This document shows positions 7,794-11,344 of a stretch of DNA of 11,344 nt, in pieces. Origin of the DNA: Poronia punctata (Eukaryota > Ascomycota > Sordariomycetes > Xylariales > Xylariaceae); assembly GCA_022579005.1 (NCBI GenBank), contig MU402007.1, positions 1 through 11,344 on the forward strand, written 5' to 3'. The translations under genes were made by a program, and so were the position numbers. The notes beneath the pieces are model-generated. The model was not told where the DNA came from. It worked only from the letters and a program-made list of their open reading frames with translations, and did not search any database. The first letter of the stretch is position 1; each line of letters opens with the position of its first letter.

Positions 7794-8646
7794 ACCAGCC
7801 GACCAGCTCAATCAGGGGTACACAACTTCAACCACGACTCGACTCGTGGATGATGTTGGGGTGCTCAATGTCAACATGGGCCCTGGGTCGTATTCAGCCT
7901 CATCTAGTTTGAACTGATAGGCCCAGGCCAGCCCATACAACCTTGGCAGCTACAAGACAACGGATAGGTTCTTATGTTTTTGTCGGCCGCCATATTTAAA
8001 TCAAAAGGAAGGGGAATGAAGCATGACAAGATAGAAGCCAACAGCTTTAGCAGTTGTTCTTGGCCGCCTGAGATGCCTTACCTAGATAAATTATTTAAAT
8101 GATAAAAAGCCAATATAGATGACTATTGAATCTATATCCTTATAAAAGCCATTCTCATTTGCGTCTGTCTTGTTTGATAATTGTGACGTATGATACGCCA
8201 AGTGTAGCTTCTTCTCCATGGCTATTAGCTAATATGCTTTTCGAACCCCTGGTTGAGCATGAAGTCTAAACGGTGAAATGTAAGGTAAGGTCAGGTACAT
8301 GCTAGCGTGCCTTCCATCGCAGGCACAGAAATGTAGAATATCCAGAATTCAAACATACATGTATATATGTACTTTATGTATCTACCCAAGGTACCTTCAA
8401 GTTTGCTAGCTTCAGGTGGATTCTGGACCCATTGAGAGATTGAGGTTTCAAAATTGGTTGAGTTACAGACAGGCAGTGTACCACCTCCTTTCTGTTGCAC
8501 AAAGTGGATGGCTTGCCATTACTGTTACCTTGTAATGACCATCAACTAAACCTTATATTTCTCATGAGAAGAGCATCGTGGAAACTCTGCGAGCAAGATT
8601 CTAACCTCCTCCTGTTGCACTTTCTGCACAACTAAAGGTTTACACC
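7794..8646. other. Intergenic region upstream of the AT-hook-like gene
   Basis: No coding frame is supported. The region becomes AT-richer from about 7980 and has two ATTTAAAT motifs (near 7994 and 8094), a stem-forming inverted repeat with a TATA box (8113-8148), and AAGGT/AGGTAC-rich short repeats near 8283-8297 and 8388-8397. It probably contains the promoter and 5' UTR of the gene starting at 8647. Confidence 0.5.
8113..8148 (+). promoter_or_regulatory. TATA box with adjacent 8-bp inverted repeat
   Basis: ATATAGAT (8113-8120) and ATCTATAT (8130-8137) are perfect inverted arms nine bases apart, and TATAAAAG (8141-8148) follows three bases later. A TATA box of this form about 500 bp upstream of the 8647 ATG could serve that gene, with the repeat as a factor-binding site. 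The AT-rich local composition makes chance more likely than usual. Confidence 0.35.
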
Positions 8647-10132
8647 ATGGGTTCTTCAGTCGGCGACCCCCCTAGAAAGGAGGTAGATGATGGCAAAGTC
8701 ATGGGTCAATATCATACCCAAGTCGAGGAAATAGAGGACGAGGCACTGACTAGCACTGATCCCGCTGTTAATCAAGCATCGCATATGCGTTTGTTAGAGT
8801 GGCCTCAGGGAAAAGCTACCGACGGAAAATCACCAGAACCCAAAGTACATCCAGAATCACCTACACCTATCGAGACGGATGAACAACTACCAGAACAGCA
8901 GTCTCAAGGCCCGGAGAAAAGCATTGAATCGCCAGAGGTACCTGGTATCTCAGAGTCCGCCATTGACAAACATCCCATTAGCTCGGGTCGCGGTCGCCCA
9001 CGATCCAACACTGAGCCAATCCCAACCACCTGCACACCTAGAGCCCCAGTACCTGAAGGCTCAGCTTCCACTCAACCACAACCACCTACACCTGCATCAA
9101 TTCCTACCTCTTCAATAAATCATCTACTGTCTCTACTGTCCGAGGTTCAAGCACACTTCAACACTGTTGGTACAAATCAGCCGGCAGGTGACACACTACC
9201 ACAAAACCTACACCCACCACCCTGTCCTTTGCACAACGATACAGAAAAGTCGGCATCAAAGACCACATCACCTATCATGGCTGCACCTCAGCAAGGATGG
9301 TCGCCATTGGCGCAGTAAGTTTCTTCCTCTTTTTTTTTTTGTCTTGTTCACCTACTTTCGTACGAATCACAATAATTCTTAGTCTCATTGCCTTGGAGGG
9401 CAATGCTATGTTCATGTTGCATTGGGCAACATGCACATCATCTCACAACATGACTAACTCTTTCCTAAAAATAGGTCACTCTTCTGTCCTCCACCGCAGT
9501 TTCAGCAGCAGCAACCTCAGCAACAGATGCAACAGATGCAAATGCAGATGCAGATGCAGGCGGCTCCCCAACAGCAAGCGCAATGGTACTGTTATCCTGC
9601 CACGGGCGCTCCGGTTGTTCAGGCTATGGGACAAGGTCTACCCGGTATGTCATTATATCTTTCATCGCACCTTCCTTGTTCTATATTCACACAGGTATTA
9701 CACGTGAAACATCGGATACCGTTACCTGGGTACCTCGGCCACATGAATGATGACACACATACATACATCTCATACATGGGTCACATGTCATCAGAGAGCC
9801 GTGATTCCATCCCTTCTTCCAGCACCTAAACCTTCTTTTCCAACTCCAACACATAAAGAGAAGAGAACAGAAAAGGAGCTACACAGAACATAAAGAAAAA
9901 CTAACAAACCCTGAATACAGTAAGCCTCAGAGAACGATCTGCCTATATGACGGGAACCGCACACTATCTCACGAGCCCACCCCCGCCTCCTCCACAGATC
10001 TACTCTGTTGAACCTGCATACATTCAGCAGCCCATGGTCGCTGCTCAATGTGTTCCCGTGGCACCTCCACAGCCACCTGCGTATTACTATTATGCCGCTG
10101 GTGCTGCGCCGTGTTATTATTACGCGGGATAG
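8647..10132 (+). CDS. Spliced low-complexity protein with AT-hook-like motif
   Basis: The best model joins 8647-9314, 9475-9644 and 9921-10132, giving 349 aa in frame. The start is ACACCATGGG. Exon 1 encodes an acidic, Pro/Ser/Thr-rich region with several SP/TP sites, the AT-hook-like core RGRPR (115-119) and a short amphipathic segment SSINHLLSLLSEVQAHF (155-171). Exon 2 encodes a Gln/Met tract (about 231-259) followed by WYCYPATGAP. The last exon encodes PPPPPP, IYSVEPAYIQQPM and a Tyr/Ala-rich tail ending at TAG 10130. Read unspliced, the frame stops at a TAA inside the exon-1 donor. RGRP cores bind AT-rich DNA in AT-hook proteins, and Q-rich segments occur in transcription regulators and granule proteins, so a nuclear or condensate role is an inference. 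I do not recognise the family. Codon bias is weak compared with the CBM48 gene. An alternative model uses 9695-9729 and 9998-10132 as the last exons (335 aa). Confidence 0.7.
9315..9474 (+). other. Intron 1 of the AT-hook-like gene
   Basis: A perfect GTAAGT donor begins at 9315, CTAAC branch sequence lies at 9454-9458 and the acceptor ATAG ends at 9474, giving 160 nt. An 11-T run follows the donor. Removing it completes a CAG codon and opens the Gln/Met exon in frame. Confidence 0.85.
9503..9559 (+). repeat. CAG/CAA/ATG microsatellite coding a Gln/Met tract
   Basis: The sequence is an in-frame mix of CAG, CAA and ATG triplets, ending in alternating ATGCAG units. It lies wholly within exon 2 and encodes glutamine and methionine. 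Length variation between strains is expected for such repeats. Confidence 0.85.
9645..9920 (+). other. Intron 2 of the AT-hook-like gene (long, may hide an exon)
   Basis: A GTATGT donor starts at 9645. CTAAC (9901-9905) lies 15 nt before the ACAG acceptor ending at 9920, and both joined phases agree (G|TA). At 276 nt it is long for such a gene. Inside, TTCACACAG ends at 9694 and is followed by an in-frame stretch GITRETSDTVTW up to 9729, so the intron may be two introns with a short exon between. Confidence 0.6.
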
Positions 10133-11020
10133 GTTGAGTTGAAAGAGGATGTGGACTACGACCGAAGGAGAGAGTGGTGCCCATCACGGGAAAGGGTTGA
10201 TTTGCATTGATGATTAGCCCATCTTGCACCGAGGCTTTGTTCTTGTTTTTCAACTATTTGCCTTGCCTTGCCTTGCCTTGCCTTGCCTTTTCTTTTGCAG
10301 CATGTTTCGCGGTTTCCCTCCCTTTTTACTCTTTAGTTCCATTGCCTCAGTTCACCAGCTTTGTACTCTCTATCTCGGGAGTCGGGAATAACGACAACAC
10401 ACCAGACAAAACAAGCAATGGAACATAAGAAGTAAGGGTTGAGGGAAGTGGGAGTTTGGAGTTTATGGTTTAAGGGATTTTCTGTTTCTGTTTCTCGTCC
10501 ATGGGGATGATTGATGCGGAGAGACTTCTCAATATCAGGAGCAAAGGCAAGCAGTAGTCCAGGACAGGACGTACATATGCAGAGGAATGAATATAACAGC
10601 TTCACTTTTCTCTATATCTAGGACCTGTATTAAAAAGTTCTGTTTGTACGTGTTTGATGTGGCTAACATATGAGTTGCTAGTTGATTTAGGGGTTTTACT
10701 TGGACGTATTTCCGGCCCTATTTCCCAACCACTACATTTTGCATACTAAGGCATGTGGATATAGACAACCCTGGTCTTGTATGCCTCACCCAGGGAAATA
10801 TATGTCGGCAGGCTACGGGCCACAGTAAGACTATTGAGGCCTGATATATCAGCCGGCTGGCTACACTACCCCCTCCACGAAAACGTTGGCTGGGATATCT
10901 ATCTCGGCTAATCCTACTACGACACCTCATTGCACCTCTTTTACAATCCCCATCATTATCATTGTCCGTCTTCTGTTCCGCATAAGCCCACACACACACA
11001 GTGTCAGAACTAGCAGAATG
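10133..11020. other. 3' UTR and intergenic DNA before the right AT block
   Basis: After the stop at 10132 comes T/C-rich sequence with the TTGCC array, then unique DNA of ordinary composition. The 93-codon minus-strand frame at 10718-10999 lacks coding character. Short palindromes TGATATATCA and AGCCGGCT occur near 10842-10858, and a CA repeat near 10990-11000. No gene or RNA is supported. Confidence 0.5.
10258..10287 (+). repeat. (TTGCC)6 pentamer microsatellite
   Basis: Six perfect TTGCC units lie in the probable 3' UTR of the preceding gene. Simple slippage repeat; no function is indicated. Confidence 0.9.
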
Positions 11021-11025
11021 GCTAA

Positions 11026-11344
11026 ATTATATATATTAATTAATGTACGCGTAAAAAGGTAAAACTTTTTTTTTTTATAAAATCTGCACATATTAAATAA
11101 GTAAGGAAAAACTTTTTATAAGAAAACCTTTTTTTTTATAGTAGTCTTTATTATAGCTATATAACTTTTACTATATAAGTATTATATTAATTTTTATTAT
11201 CTTATAACTTATTAAATTTAATATACCTTTTTAAAATAAGCTAATATATTAGTTTATTTTATAGCTATAAATAATACTTTTATTTTATAATATTATAGCT
11301 TTTATAGTAATAGTTATAATATTTTAAATTATTTTAATTTATTT
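11026..11344. mobile_element. Right AT-rich block, probable degraded repeat
   Basis: Composition switches sharply near 11026 to almost pure A/T and runs out of the window. Its edge contains a TACGCGTA palindrome (11046-11053) and three related A-run/T-run motifs: GGTAAAAC before a long T run (11059-11077), GGAAAAAC then T5 (about 11104-11117), and GAAAACC then T9 (about 11122-11137). TpC occurs three times here, so the strong TpC loss of the left block is not reproduced to the same degree. No terminus of a known transposon type was recognised. Confidence 0.6.

Noticed and set aside
7383..7811. 142-codon minus-strand frame
   Set aside because: It spans both arms of the fold-back and lacks protein-like features; the high GC content keeps several frames open here.
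8239..8250. Possible minus-strand tRNA B box (TTCGAAC)
   Set aside because: No T stem, acceptor stem or A box can be paired around it.
9947..10132. Separate small gene starting at ATG 9947
   Set aside because: The frame joins in phase to the upstream Gln/Met exon through good splice sites and shares its Tyr/Pro/Ala-rich composition, so it is better read as the last exon.
10718..10999. 93-codon minus-strand frame near the right boundary
   Set aside because: No ATG at the reported start, composition without domain character, and no splice or promoter signal.

Overview
The window looks like a piece of a filamentous ascomycete (Pezizomycotina, probably Sordariomycete-like) nuclear genome. The reasons are short fungal introns with GTAAGT/GTATGT donors and CTAAC branch points, Kozak-type starts, C-ending codons in one well-biased gene, an intron-containing eukaryotic tRNA-Asn, and a sharp split into ordinary-composition DNA (about 1739-11020) and extremely AT-rich blocks at both ends (1-1640 and about 11026-11344). 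Such blocks are typical of repeat DNA eroded by RIP-like C-to-T mutation. Species cannot be named from the sequence.

Left end: a degraded transposon block (1-1460), a perfect-phase array of nine 20-bp units (1461-1640) and a palindrome-rich terminus ending in CCCTA at 1738. Read on the minus strand the terminus begins TAGGGTTGGCAAATGGG, which resembles a hAT transposon end. The palindromes decay stepwise from the outer end inward. The block 1-1500 almost lacks the dinucleotide TpC (one copy by hand count) although it has about 135 C's.

Middle: a possible minus-strand exon remnant (1796-1951), tRNA-Asn(GTT) with a 12-nt intron (2034-2119), an HD-domain metal phosphohydrolase on the minus strand (2902-3549, probably with a 5'-UTR intron), a gene-poor 1.6-kb stretch, then a CCAAT/TATA promoter region driving a 279-aa intronless protein with an N-terminal AMPK-beta/CBM48-type glycogen-binding domain and a C-terminal cysteine module (6315-7154).

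Right half: an imperfect fold-back (7449-7592) next to a small ORF (7590-7793), an AT-richer intergenic region with an inverted repeat beside a TATA box (8113-8148), and a spliced gene (8647-10132) for a low-complexity protein with an AT-hook-like RGRPR, a short amphipathic helix, a Gln/Met tract and a Tyr/Pro-rich tail. The last about 0.9 kb before the right AT block has no convincing gene.

The genes are independent transcription units, not an operon. No shared pathway is evident. The CBM48 protein suggests a link to glycogen or glucan sensing, and the HD protein to nucleotide or phosphoester hydrolysis.
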